The notes under the pieces: model-generated | Told to the model about the DNA's origin: nothing | Database searches by the model: none | Seen by the model: the letters and a program-made list of their open reading frames with translations, nothing else | NCBI GenBank assembly: GCA_963842455.1 | Contig: CAWJHE010000011.1 | Coordinates: forward strand, 62,001-126,000 | Length of the DNA: 64,000 nt | Direction: 5' to 3' | DNA from: CAWJHE01 sp963842455 | Lineage (GTDB): Bacteria; Chloroflexota; Anaerolineae; Anaerolineales; UBA4823 | Shown here: in pieces, positions 29,327-38,681 of the stretch | Numbering within the stretch: position 1 is the stretch's first letter | Layout of the letters: the number at the start of each line of letters is the position of its first letter | Position numbers and translations under genes: made by a program

Positions 29327-30652
29327 CTAATGCGGCCAGATAATCGCAGCAGCTACCAGCTCGCTTAGATTCTGAATTTTCACTTTCAATTTATAATGTC
29401 GTTTAATCTCATCCAATTGATCCAGACAATTGTGGCAGGTAGTCGCTACGATCTCTGCACCAGTCGCAAGAATCTGGTCTGCTTTTGTCTTGCCGGCATT
29501 TATCCGTTCTTTGGCAAACTCCGTCATGGAGAGCATACCGCCTCCGCCTCCACAGCAAAAATTCTCTACTCCGTGGGGTTCCATCTCAACAAAATCTTGA
29601 ACCGCGTGCCGTAGAATATAGCGCGGCTCATCGACTATACCGCCATTTCTCGCCTGGTTACATGGATCATGGTATGTGACCCTTTTGGTGTTGACATTAG
29701 GATCCAATTTAATCCGACCTTCGCGAATATATTGAGCCTGCAACTCAACAAAACTCATCACTTTGAAAGGATAAGAATGCCCAAGCCAATTTTCGGCTTC
29801 CCACCTTTGGGAACGATAACCATGACCGCATTCCGCCATCACAAGCACTTCTGCACCCAATTCTTTTGTGGCTTTTTCAAGCCGCCCGGCTATTTCAGCA
29901 GCAGCTTGATCATTACCATTAAACAATGCGTAATTGGTTACATCCCAACCTGTGGTACTCATTGTCCAATCCTCACCGGCAGCGTTAAATATCTTTGCCG
30001 CAGCCTGGATTAGCAATGGAAAGTACTTTACTTCTCGTGGGTTAAGCGTGTAAACCACGCGTGCCCCAGGTTTATTAACTGGTATTTTCACCGATGGATC
30101 ATTCACTTCCGACTGCAATTCTTCTTCCATCCACTCTAATGTTTCCAGGTAATCAACCTGGTCAATTCCCATATTGTTCCCTTCTTGAAGATGAATATCA
30201 ACCGTGGCTTTTAAGCCTTCAGGGGTCATATCGATAGCAGTCAATAACGCACGCGCAGTACGCACAATCTGCCGCGTATCCACCCCCATCGGGCAATTAA
30301 TCACACATCGCCCACACATTGTGCAACTGCCAAATGCCGTTTGGATCAATTTCTCAACCATCTCCTGATCCAATTTAGCAGCCCCAACCCATTTAGGCGC
30401 AATCTTTCCCAATGGGTCAAATAGATCCTTATAGATTTTTCGTAATTGTTCAGCCCGGTAGGCTGGCACGTGCTCAGGTCGGGGATCTGCCACATAGTAA
30501 TGGCATGAATCTGCACACACTCCGCAACGAACGCACACCTCTAATGAGGCCTGTAGTTGCCGATTCAAGCGCTGTTTTAGGACATCTATCGCTAAAGCAG
30601 CTTTTTCATCTGTCAATTGAAATCTTTCGTCTGAAAACCTTTGATCAACCAT
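29327..30652 (-). CDS. Second DsrK/HdrD-like iron-sulfur reductase subunit
   Basis: The 441-residue protein has two 4Fe-4S motifs (CVRCGVCADSC and CTMCGRCVINCP) and CCG domains in the second half (YHDPCNQARNG...FCCGGGGG), the site of a noncubane 4Fe-4S cluster in HdrB/HdrD/DsrK proteins. It pairs with the upstream cytochrome b gene as DsrMK or TmcBC do. It probably reduces a disulfide or DsrC-trisulfide-like substrate, or passes electrons between quinone and a soluble carrier. It is the last gene of the cluster and is distinct from the DsrK at 42.4 kb. Confidence 0.8.
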   Translation of the reverse strand: MVDQRFSDERFQLTDEKAALAIDVLKQRLNRQLQASLEVCVRCGVCADSCHYYVADPRPEHVPAYRAEQLRKIYKDLFDPLGKIAPKWVGAAKLDQEMVEKLIQTAFGSCTMCGRCVINCPMGVDTRQIVRTARALLTAIDMTPEGLKATVDIHLQEGNNMGIDQVDYLETLEWMEEELQSEVNDPSVKIPVNKPGARVVYTLNPREVKYFPLLIQAAAKIFNAAGEDWTMSTTGWDVTNYALFNGNDQAAAEIAGRLEKATKELGAEVLVMAECGHGYRSQRWEAENWLGHSYPFKVMSFVELQAQYIREGRIKLDPNVNTKRVTYHDPCNQARNGGIVDEPRYILRHAVQDFVEMEPHGVENFCCGGGGGMLSMTEFAKERINAGKTKADQILATGAEIVATTCHNCLDQLDEIKRHYKLKVKIQNLSELVAAAIIWPH

Positions 30653-30669
30653 TATTAACCTCGCCTTAT

Positions 30670-31302
30670 TTATTCGCTCTTAGAATGACCGATAACTCCA
30701 CGATGGCCAAAATTTGCACCAAAGAAAAACTTTGAATAGAAGAAATAAACACAATGTCTAATCTTGCTGATTGGAATATAAATGAAAAGGATTGCAGCAA
30801 CCAGATAAAATGCTGGCAATAAACCTGGAGAAATTAAAATAACACTGGCAAAAGCAGTGAAAAGCGCTGCCAAAAAAACCGAAAAATAATCATCTGGAAC
30901 ACTAAGAGCCCTCTCATTTTCACCCATCCAACGCATAAAGATACCGGCAAAACCAAAAATTGCTCCTATGGACGTGATGACAACAAATATCCAGACGAGA
31001 GCGGAAGGGAGATTCTCCAACCAGGGACTTGCCGCCAACACAGCAAAAGCAGCAAAAATTCCAACATGGAAGAATATTCCCCGTAAATAGGCCATCCAAT
31101 GAATCCGAGTACTTTCCTTTTCCCAGGGCGCCATTCCAAGAGTAAAAGCGTAAAGGATGCCCTTTCGAACTGAGCCTCTTTCTCTCGATAAGTCATTCTT
31201 GAATGGGCGGTTGATTATCTCTCTTAGACGAATGCCGATACCCACCACACATATCGCCAGCGCGATTAAAGCCAGAAATCCGGTTACGGTAACACTATTC
31301 AT
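30670..31302 (-). CDS. Second DsrM/NarI-like cytochrome b membrane subunit
   Basis: The 210-residue protein has about five membrane helices and candidate heme-ligand His residues in HWMAYLRGIFFHVGIF and in KIRHCVYFF. It resembles the NarI-type subunits of DsrM and TmcC. It lies 17 nt upstream of the DsrK-like gene, with which it probably forms a quinone-linked membrane complex. Confidence 0.75.
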   Translation of the reverse strand: MNSVTVTGFLALIALAICVVGIGIRLREIINRPFKNDLSRERGSVRKGILYAFTLGMAPWEKESTRIHWMAYLRGIFFHVGIFAAFAVLAASPWLENLPSALVWIFVVITSIGAIFGFAGIFMRWMGENERALSVPDDYFSVFLAALFTAFASVILISPGLLPAFYLVAAILFIYIPISKIRHCVYFFYSKFFFGANFGHRGVIGHSKSE

Positions 31303-31349
31303 ACAAATATTCCCTCAATATAAATTTCCTAAATTTTTCTAACATCCAA

Positions 31350-32669
31350 TTAATTTGCAACCCAATTTTCACGCCACCAGGCTATCGTTCCATCGTAGTG
31401 AAGACCAAATACAGTTTGTACAATTTCATATGGAGTCAGTTCCTCAGCATTGTCGGGGGGCTTCCGTAAACAGACAATAGGATCGTGGAGTAACTTGTTG
31501 ACTATGGATTGACCCATGAGTGTGACAGCATTTTGCTGTTCAGGGGTTAGATCACCTAACCGTCTTAATGTATGTTCTAGTTCGGATTTCAAGATGGTGT
31601 CCGCTTTGGCTTTCAGGCCACGTATGAGTGGTGCGTGCAAATGAGCCTGGTACCAATCTCCAAAGGCACCTAACTCATTTTCAACAATCAAACTTGCTTG
31701 AGTAACTGCTTGCGCCGTAAGGGGGTACATTATTTCTGCCAGTTCCTGTAAATCGTCAATATCCTTCAGGCAGGTATTGGGAATCTCACTAATCAAAGGA
31801 TCAGCATCTCGCGGAATTGCAAGATCCACAACCAATAAGGGCTTATCTGGTCTTTGGGACATGATCCTTCCAACTTGTGCAGCATGCAGAACGATATGAG
31901 GGGCGCCCGTCGAGCAAATCACTATATCAGCTTTTATCAGACAATTTTCCAAATTTTCGAAATGAATTGCGCTTGCATGCTTTTCACCCAATTGTGTTAC
32001 TAAATTCATGGCTTTTTCATAGGTACGATTGGTCACAAAAACGCAATTTAAACCCGCATTGACCAGGGCTTTCCCCGTTAAGGCGCTTATTTTTCCCGCT
32101 CCGATGATTAATGCCGTGTGGTTTTCTAAAGGACCGCAGATTTGCTTGGCAAGATCTACCACCACGGTCGAAACCGATCGGCCATTATAACCAATCTCAG
32201 TCTCTGTGCGCACACGTTTGCCAGCCCGGATTGCATATCGAAAAGCGGACGAAAGAACCGCCCCACAACTCTTTTCATTCTGGGCAATTTCAAAGGCATT
32301 CTTTACCTGACCCAAAATTTCATTCTCACCTAATACCAGAGAATCCAGACCGGAAGCAACTTGCATCAAATGCAGAACGGCGTCGGTACCAGATTTCCGA
32401 AATAATAGTTTTTCCAGCGTTTCTACCGGCAATTGACTTTTATGAGCCAAATAATTTTTAACTACACCCTCATCCTGACATAGATCATGAGAATGTATGT
32501 ATAGCTCAGTTCGGTTACAGGTAGAGAGAATCACGATTTCTCTCCCTTCGGATGGCTCCCGAAGATCATTAATCGCTCTACGACATTGTTCAGCTGAAAA
32601 TGCGAGACGCTCACGCAATTCAACCGGAGCATTCCGGTGATTCATACCAAGAAGCAGAATATCAACCAT
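31350..32669 (-). CDS. hemA: Glutamyl-tRNA reductase
   Basis: The 439-residue protein reduces Glu-tRNA to glutamate-1-semialdehyde, the first step of tetrapyrrole synthesis. Visible motifs are MNHRNAPVELRERLAF, the catalytic Cys in LSTCNRTELY, GLDSLVLGENEILGQVK and the NADPH-binding IIGAGKISA. I place the start at 32669 (MVDILLLG), giving an 8-nt ATG-TGA overlap with the dsrN-like stop. That coupling ties heme and siroheme precursor supply to sulfite-reductase expression. Confidence 0.93.
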   Translation of the reverse strand: MVDILLLGMNHRNAPVELRERLAFSAEQCRRAINDLREPSEGREIVILSTCNRTELYIHSHDLCQDEGVVKNYLAHKSQLPVETLEKLLFRKSGTDAVLHLMQVASGLDSLVLGENEILGQVKNAFEIAQNEKSCGAVLSSAFRYAIRAGKRVRTETEIGYNGRSVSTVVVDLAKQICGPLENHTALIIGAGKISALTGKALVNAGLNCVFVTNRTYEKAMNLVTQLGEKHASAIHFENLENCLIKADIVICSTGAPHIVLHAAQVGRIMSQRPDKPLLVVDLAIPRDADPLISEIPNTCLKDIDDLQELAEIMYPLTAQAVTQASLIVENELGAFGDWYQAHLHAPLIRGLKAKADTILKSELEHTLRRLGDLTPEQQNAVTLMGQSIVNKLLHDPIVCLRKPPDNAEELTPYEIVQTVFGLHYDGTIAWWRENWVAN

Positions 32670-34080
32670 AAGCTCGTTCCCTGGCATAATTTCTGGCGCG
32701 AAGAACAACGGCATCCGCCCATAAGGGAGAACCATCTGCATGTAAATGCGTATAAGAAGCTAACACATTTTTATAGACAACCGCATCATGGTGTTCATGG
32801 ATGCCGCTGCCACGCGTAAGGTGGTATGCCAATGGCAAGATTTCATCCGAATTAGCAATCCGTGAATGATGAAATTCATGCCCGCGTAATAGGGTATTTA
32901 CCGGAAAAAATGGATTAGTTTGAGTGACATGAGCAACTACATAGCCATGCCCCTGCGGTCGGTCTTCCAATACAATATCGATCGGAAGCACACCGGCAAA
33001 TTTTCTGCATTTTCCTTGATAGGTAATTTCTCTCGAAAGATACATCAATCCGCCGCATTCGGCATAAACTGGTAAACCGCGGTCAACCGCCTGATGAATC
33101 TGCCTCATCAGCTCTGTATTCGAACTTAGCTCATCCAGGAACAATTCTGGAAAGCCCCCCCCAATGACTAAAGCCTGGATATCTGGTAATGAAAAGTCAC
33201 GAAAAGCGTCAATAAAGATCAGCTCGGCGCCTGCTCGCTCAAGAGCTTCAAGATTTTCTGGATAATAGAAAGTAAATGCCCGGTCGCGAAGGATGCCCAC
33301 TTTGACGCTTGGTAATTGCGCTTTTTCGGAGATCAACCTCATGCGTGTGATCGTTTTTGGAAACAAAGGCGGAGCAGATCGTGCAATCTCCAGAAGGGCA
33401 TCGAGATCCACATGCTTTTCAACTGCCTGCCGGCATGCATCAATCGCAGAAACCAACTGGTCATTCTCAGCCTTCGGAACCAAACCCAGATGTCTATCGG
33501 GAATAGCTACATCACTTGAACGTGGAATTGCTCCCAACACGGAAATCTTGCAATGAGAGTTAATCGCCTGTCTTAATTTATTTTCATGCCGTTGGTTTGC
33601 CACGCGATTGAGAATTATCCCTGCAATCCTGGTTTGCGGCTCAAAGGATTGGTAACCCATAACCATAGCCGCTACGCTACGAGACATGCGCTCAGAATTC
33701 ACAACAAGGATCACCGGAGCCTGCAAAATTCTAGATAAATGAGCTGTACTTCCCCAGCCATCCTCATTCAAGGAGTCAAATAATCCATGATTCCCCTCGA
33801 TAAGGCAAATATCAGTTTGAGTAGAGCCTCTTAGATAGGCCTGGATGATGCCTTCTTCGGTATCTAAAAAAAATGGGTCTAGTGAACGGCAAGCCCTTCC
33901 AGCGGCTGCGCTTAACCAGGATGGATCAATATAATCTGGACCCTTCTTGAATGGTTGGACTCGCATTTTCTTCTGGCTTAATGCGGCGCAGACCCCAAGA
34001 GCGATAGTGGTTTTTCCACTTCGCCCTTGGGGAGCAGCGATCACTATTCTAGCCGGGTTTGGAGTCCAGTCAGAATTCAT
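32662..34080 (-). CDS. dsrN: Cobyrinate a,c-diamide synthase homologue, probable siroheme amidase DsrN
   Basis: The 472-residue CbiA/CobB protein has an N-terminal P-loop domain (APQGRSGKTTIALGVC, KKGPDYIDPSWLS) and a C-terminal glutamine amidotransferase domain with the active Cys in YAECGGLMYLS. In dsr loci this family (DsrN) amidates siroheme for DsrAB. There are no other cobalamin genes around it, so DsrN is preferred to cobalamin synthesis. It sits between a ferredoxin gene and hemA. Confidence 0.8.
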   Translation of the reverse strand: MNSDWTPNPARIVIAAPQGRSGKTTIALGVCAALSQKKMRVQPFKKGPDYIDPSWLSAAAGRACRSLDPFFLDTEEGIIQAYLRGSTQTDICLIEGNHGLFDSLNEDGWGSTAHLSRILQAPVILVVNSERMSRSVAAMVMGYQSFEPQTRIAGIILNRVANQRHENKLRQAINSHCKISVLGAIPRSSDVAIPDRHLGLVPKAENDQLVSAIDACRQAVEKHVDLDALLEIARSAPPLFPKTITRMRLISEKAQLPSVKVGILRDRAFTFYYPENLEALERAGAELIFIDAFRDFSLPDIQALVIGGGFPELFLDELSSNTELMRQIHQAVDRGLPVYAECGGLMYLSREITYQGKCRKFAGVLPIDIVLEDRPQGHGYVVAHVTQTNPFFPVNTLLRGHEFHHSRIANSDEILPLAYHLTRGSGIHEHHDAVVYKNVLASYTHLHADGSPLWADAVVLRARNYARERAYG

Positions 34081-34089
34081 CCGAGTCTT

Positions 34090-34290
34090 CTAAAATTCAG
34101 TGACGGTAACTGCGCCTTCTTCACAGCTCTCTTCACATGAGAGACATCCCAAACAATCATTCGGGTCACCAGTATACATGGCGTATTTCATGCCATCTTC
34201 TTCAACGATTGCCAAAGCTCCAACAGCACAGTTTTCAACACAATCTCCACAAGCCTTGCATTTATCGACGTCGATTGTAACGATGTACAT
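34090..34290 (-). CDS. Two-cluster 4Fe-4S ferredoxin
   Basis: The 66-residue protein has two cluster motifs (CKACGDCVENC...; CLGCLSCEESCEEG). It is cytoplasmic, with no signal. It starts at 34290 behind GGAGGT and ends 10 nt before dsrN. It resembles the small ferredoxins (DsrL-associated or Fdx) found in dsr loci and may deliver electrons to or from the membrane complex. Confidence 0.9.
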   Translation of the reverse strand: MYIVTIDVDKCKACGDCVENCAVGALAIVEEDGMKYAMYTGDPNDCLGCLSCEESCEEGAVTVTEF

Positions 34291-34305
34291 TCTTACCTCC
34301 AAAAT

Positions 34306-36432
34306 CTATTCGTATTTAATGATCATTCGCCAGGCAATATCAAACGCCTGGGAAAATGCCTGTTCTGCAAACTCAGGGTTAAATTTCAATGCATCGAAAC
34401 CTAAAGCCAGCGATGCGAAAGAAGGCGCCAAATTATCACCTCGAACCCTGGCTGCTAACGCCATAGCCAATGCCCTTTCAAATAATCCCTGGTCTCTCTG
34501 GGATACTGCCAACGCTCGAAGCGCCTGAGCTTTATCAGCTTCACGGTCCATCAATTCGACCAGTGGCAGCGCTACTTGCACATCTTGACTCGCCAGGTGT
34601 TCAGCCAGCTGCACCAGCGGGTATTTATCATTCAACTCTGGCGCCAGCTCTACAGCACTCGCAGTTTCATCCAGGGCAGTTAGCGCCTGCACCTTATAAT
34701 AGACGTTTTCGATCTTTTTTGCCAGTGACACATCGCGCTGTTTTATACTGACATTTCGCATTGCCAGATCCCGGTAAACAGGAATTTGTATTTTCTGAGC
34801 AAATTCTGCATCACCCCACCGGCTAACAATTTCTGCCTGCGCTCTGGCGCGTTCATAAGGGTCATTTATTTTTTCTGCCTCAGTCCAGGCTGCATCAAAT
34901 TGGGCGATCTCCAGCAATGCAAAGGCTCTTGCTGAAGGATAAGCAACATCTATTTGTTGAAGCAATGATGAATCCCTCGATGCGGCGATCAAATCTGCCC
35001 ACGCAAAAGCTAGAGCTACATCATCATCTTCAACACCAAGCAAAATCTGTTTGGCCTCTTCGTAATAAGAACTTTGTCCGGTCTGAATGCCTAATTCACG
35101 TAAAGCATGTGCGCCAAATATCGGTTCAGATATTTGTTTTGTTGTTTTAACAGCCAGGTCTAAGATAGATGAATCACCCGTAATGGCAGCGATTTCTCGA
35201 AGACCCCAGGCTTTGATATAAAGAGAATTTACAGTATTGATGATCTCGATACTTCGACTGAGATCCAGACCGGCATAAGTGACCGCAATGCTGCGCGCAT
35301 CCAGATCATAATAATCACCAACACTGTCCTGGGCTACTTGGAATGCTCTTTCGAGAATCTCAGCAGATTTTTTGGGATCAATTGGAATCCATTCCTGAGC
35401 GATTAGTTGTAAACCCCAGGCACGAGATCGCATAGCATCTAACTGGCTAGTAATAAATAAAGCTTTCTCTTCTTTTGCCCACTCACCAATCGCTGCTTCC
35501 TGAGCCGATTTGGCCTCACCCCAAATGACAAATGAGTTTCTGTATGCATCCTCTGCAGTCATTAGGATCGCATCCAAATCCCTAGCTGCCTCCTCAGGCG
35601 CCAACGTGTATCGGGCAGCAGCCGCCTGGGCAAGCATCCAACTTCTGGCTAATTCGCGGTCAGATATGTCGGATGATCGCAAGGCGCTATCCAGCACCGC
35701 CTGCTGTTCTTGTTGTTCTAGACTTGTTTCGGTAACTTCTTGCGAGGCTCCACGAAAGATTGGTAATGAAAATAGGAAAAATACCAGAAATAGCAGTAGC
35801 CAGATTTTTGGTTGTAAGGAGAATGGGCTTCTTGACGAGCCACCAGATATTGAAGCTTTATGAGCATTCATCCATCCCCAAGCCAGAGAAACCAGCAAAA
35901 TCAAAGTAACTAAACCTGCAAAGATCAGGATTCTGGTTAGTTTCTCTTGATCAAGCAACTGATTGATTTGAGAATAGATCTTTCCTAAGCGGAATCTCAA
36001 TACCTGGGCTTCTGAGACAAAAGCATCCAAACTGGTGACAGGCATATCTAATAAACGACTATACGTTTGCTCGGCGGAAGTTAGCCTGGAATTCATGCTG
36101 CCTGTGTCTAAAGAAGCTGGTAATTGCCCCTGTCCGCGATCAATCGCTAATAACATTCGCTCTGTATAGTAAAGTTCTTCGCTAATCGTTTTCACAGCCG
36201 GACACAGAGAGCTGGCTGCACGATCAATACCACCCGACCAGGTGGTTGCCTGCATAACCCGATCATCTCCAGCACTATGGCAGCTCTGACAATAGTTCGT
36301 TGCTTGCAGCTGAAGATAACATTTATCACAGTTTGCCAGGCTTTCCGCCTCCGCCGTGTCCGAGCTGATCAAGATAAAAATAAGTGAAAGGATGAATAAT
36401 GAACCAATCAAGATTTTGCTTGCTAATCTCAT
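34306..36432 (-). CDS. Membrane alpha-solenoid protein with one heme c motif
   Basis: The 708-residue protein has an N-terminal signal/anchor (about residues 5-25), then NCDKC and one CxxCH (CQSCH), a helical stretch, and two strong membrane helices (about 168-190 and 208-226). The remainder (about 240-708) is a long run of helical TPR/HEAT-like repeats rich in Ala, Glu and Asp. I do not recognise the family. Its position beside the QrcC/QrcD-like genes suggests a scaffold or electron-transfer partner in the role of QrcA, but it lacks the six hemes of QrcA. The start at 36432 avoids overlap with the small gene upstream. Confidence 0.65.
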   Translation of the reverse strand: MRLASKILIGSLFILSLIFILISSDTAEAESLANCDKCYLQLQATNYCQSCHSAGDDRVMQATTWSGGIDRAASSLCPAVKTISEELYYTERMLLAIDRGQGQLPASLDTGSMNSRLTSAEQTYSRLLDMPVTSLDAFVSEAQVLRFRLGKIYSQINQLLDQEKLTRILIFAGLVTLILLVSLAWGWMNAHKASISGGSSRSPFSLQPKIWLLLFLVFFLFSLPIFRGASQEVTETSLEQQEQQAVLDSALRSSDISDRELARSWMLAQAAAARYTLAPEEAARDLDAILMTAEDAYRNSFVIWGEAKSAQEAAIGEWAKEEKALFITSQLDAMRSRAWGLQLIAQEWIPIDPKKSAEILERAFQVAQDSVGDYYDLDARSIAVTYAGLDLSRSIEIINTVNSLYIKAWGLREIAAITGDSSILDLAVKTTKQISEPIFGAHALRELGIQTGQSSYYEEAKQILLGVEDDDVALAFAWADLIAASRDSSLLQQIDVAYPSARAFALLEIAQFDAAWTEAEKINDPYERARAQAEIVSRWGDAEFAQKIQIPVYRDLAMRNVSIKQRDVSLAKKIENVYYKVQALTALDETASAVELAPELNDKYPLVQLAEHLASQDVQVALPLVELMDREADKAQALRALAVSQRDQGLFERALAMALAARVRGDNLAPSFASLALGFDALKFNPEFAEQAFSQAFDIAWRMIIKYE

Positions 36433-36484
36433 ATGATTATCCCTTATCTTCACAAGGCAATCTCTGGCGTTGCACAAAGTAAGC

Positions 36485-36625
36485 TTAATCATTATCCGGT
36501 TTTCCAAGAATCCAACGGGTGAGGGAAAAGTAAATCACCAAAGCAGTCACCAGGATGGTTACCGCCAATACCCCACCCGGACCCGCCAGGTCAAAAAATG
36601 CATGCACCAATGCTCCAATATCCAT
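36485..36625 (-). CDS. 46-residue single-helix membrane peptide
   Basis: A short frame MDIGALVHAFFDLAGPGG... ends RWILGKPDND and is preceded by GAGGAG 8 nt from its ATG at 36625. It has one hydrophobic helix (about residues 18-36) with a polar C-terminus. It lies 12 nt after the NrfD-type gene and before the alpha-solenoid gene, so it is probably a small accessory subunit of the membrane complex. It matches no named family that I know. Confidence 0.7.
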   Translation of the reverse strand: MDIGALVHAFFDLAGPGGVLAVTILVTALVIYFSLTRWILGKPDND

Positions 36626-36636
36626 AAGTTATCTCC

Positions 36637-37965
36637 TCAAGCCTGTGTAGCAACTGGCTGTTGAGCGTCTTCTTCTTCAAATTCCGGAATTTCTTCTGCT
36701 GTTTCCCATATCGGAATAATTGGGAAGAGGCGTGTAAATGTAGCATAAAGGAAAAACATCCCAGAGAATAGAGCAACCGTAATGAGGATCTCCGTCCAGG
36801 TCGGAATGTATATTCCCTGTCCCATTTCATGTAACAGTCTTGGGTGAATCTGAGTAGGAATAATGACTATATATCTCTCGATCCACATGCCAATATTGAT
36901 CAAAATACTTGCAATCACCATCCACTTGATACTATTTTTAGCCTTGAACATAAAAATCAGTAATGGCAAGACAAAAACAAATAGGCTCATTCCCCAGAAC
37001 ATCAATGCATACGTCCCGGTAAATTTATCGTCCAAAACCCGCATTTCCTCGATCATGTTTCCATAGCCGGCAGTCAGGTATTCAGCTATCATGAAATACA
37101 GCCAGCCCAGTGTAAAGGTGATTAATAATTTTCTCAATGAGTTGAACAAACCAATGGGCAATACGGTTTCCAGTTTGTAAGCTTTCCGAAGAATGGATAA
37201 GACAATAACCACTGCAGCCGTTCCGGAGAGGATAGCGCCTAAAAGGAAGAAGGGTCCTAATAAGGCTGTGTGCCAGCCGGGTTGCAAAGTCATCCCGAAC
37301 ACCCAGGAAACGACCGTATGCACAGTAATCACCAGCATCGTCATAAAAATAGCCATCCCATCCAAAACACGCTCTAGCCGGTGATATTGGTGCTTTGTTC
37401 CTTTCCAGCCCAAGGCCAGAACGCGGTACATCTTTTGCTTCCAACTTGGGATATCCGTCAGGCGATCGCGGCAAATGGCGATATCTGGCAACAAGGACAG
37501 GTAGAAGAAAACTATACTAGAAAGTAAATACAGTCCAACCGCGGAAACATCCCATAGTAAGGGGGATGCATATCTTCCATAAAAAACTAGATTGAGAATA
37601 CGCTCTGGCCGCCCCATATCGATCAAAATCGCGGCAACACCAAAGGGAAGCGAAAATAGTGTGATTGCCTCTGCTGCCCGGGTAAGTGGTTTGCGCCAGC
37701 CCTGGCCTGCAACGCGAAGGATCGCAGAGATAAATGTACCAGAGTGAGCCAGACCAATAAAAAACACAAAGTTGGTCAGGTAAACTCCCCAGTAGACCGG
37801 ACGGTTCAGCCCCGTTACACCTAATCCAAGGATATATTGCCGCACCCAAACACCGATCCCCAGGAGGAGCAAGCCGCCCGAAATGCCCCATAAGAGCCAA
37901 TCGGTGCGGGTGATTTTTTTTACCGGTTCAAGGATTATTTTTTCGTTTTTATTGAATAAATGCAT
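36637..37965 (-). CDS. NrfD/PsrC-family quinone-interacting subunit (QrcD/DsrP-like)
   Basis: The 442-residue protein has about ten membrane helices and the NrfD-family pattern of charged and His residues (for example AHSGTFISAILR in helix 3). It is the quinone-binding, possibly proton-moving subunit of complexes such as Qrc, ACIII, Psr and DsrMKJOP. Length and neighbours (Fe-S protein then molybdopterin-family protein) match QrcD best. Confidence 0.85.
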   Translation of the reverse strand: MHLFNKNEKIILEPVKKITRTDWLLWGISGGLLLLGIGVWVRQYILGLGVTGLNRPVYWGVYLTNFVFFIGLAHSGTFISAILRVAGQGWRKPLTRAAEAITLFSLPFGVAAILIDMGRPERILNLVFYGRYASPLLWDVSAVGLYLLSSIVFFYLSLLPDIAICRDRLTDIPSWKQKMYRVLALGWKGTKHQYHRLERVLDGMAIFMTMLVITVHTVVSWVFGMTLQPGWHTALLGPFFLLGAILSGTAAVVIVLSILRKAYKLETVLPIGLFNSLRKLLITFTLGWLYFMIAEYLTAGYGNMIEEMRVLDDKFTGTYALMFWGMSLFVFVLPLLIFMFKAKNSIKWMVIASILINIGMWIERYIVIIPTQIHPRLLHEMGQGIYIPTWTEILITVALFSGMFFLYATFTRLFPIIPIWETAEEIPEFEEEDAQQPVATQA

Positions 37966-37970
37966 AGCAG

Positions 37971-38657
37971 TTATCCTTGCTTCAGATAATAGACTTTTGG
38001 CTGAGTACCCAATTCTTCTAGAAGCCGGAAAGCGCGTGGACTATGAGCCAATTTTGAGACCAGGCTATCCGGATCATCCAGATCGCCAAAATAGCGTGCA
38101 TGCCCCGTGCAGGTTTGTACACAAGCGGGCTGGAAATCTGTCGCATCAAAAGGTCGCCCTTCTGCTTCGGCTTTTTCTCTCGCTTTTCGCAGTCTCTGTA
38201 TACAAAAAGTACATTTTTCGACCACACCCTTTGGGCGGGGAATAACTTCTGGATCAGGATTAAGATGCTCTAATAGCTCTTCGGGCCATTCGGGAGCGTA
38301 CCAGTTGAAATAGCGCACTTCGTAAGGGCAGGCTACCGTACACATCCGGCATCCAATGCAGCGGTTATAGTCCACCACCACAATGCCCTCTTCATTCTTG
38401 TAGGTTGCCTTTACAGGGCAAACTTTCGTACAAGGAGGTTCGTCACAATGCTGGCAGGGGCGAGGAATCATGGTAGCCACAATATTGGGAAATTCACCTT
38501 CAATAAAGGGCAAGACCTCATTCCAAAGGATGGCTCTCCCCATCCCGGCTTGTTCCTTACCGGCAATTGGTGTGTTGTTTTCCATCCTGCAAGCTGCGGT
38601 ACAACTTTGGCAGGCAAAACATTTATCAAGATCAATTACCATTCCCCATCGGGGCAT
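37971..38657 (-). CDS. Four-cluster ferredoxin-type subunit (QrcC/DsrO-like)
   Basis: The 228-residue protein has Cys motifs CFACQSCTAAC, CQHCDEPPC, CIGCRMCTVACP and CTFCIQR...CVQTC, the pattern of PsrB/QrcC/DsrO. No signal peptide is seen, whereas DsrO has a Tat signal; a partner could carry it out, as for QrcC-type proteins. It lies between the catalytic-like and NrfD subunits and would pass electrons between them. Confidence 0.87.
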   Translation of the reverse strand: MPRWGMVIDLDKCFACQSCTAACRMENNTPIAGKEQAGMGRAILWNEVLPFIEGEFPNIVATMIPRPCQHCDEPPCTKVCPVKATYKNEEGIVVVDYNRCIGCRMCTVACPYEVRYFNWYAPEWPEELLEHLNPDPEVIPRPKGVVEKCTFCIQRLRKAREKAEAEGRPFDATDFQPACVQTCTGHARYFGDLDDPDSLVSKLAHSPRAFRLLEELGTQPKVYYLKQG

Positions 38658-38681
38658 GTCTACCTCCTAATCCTTCATCCG

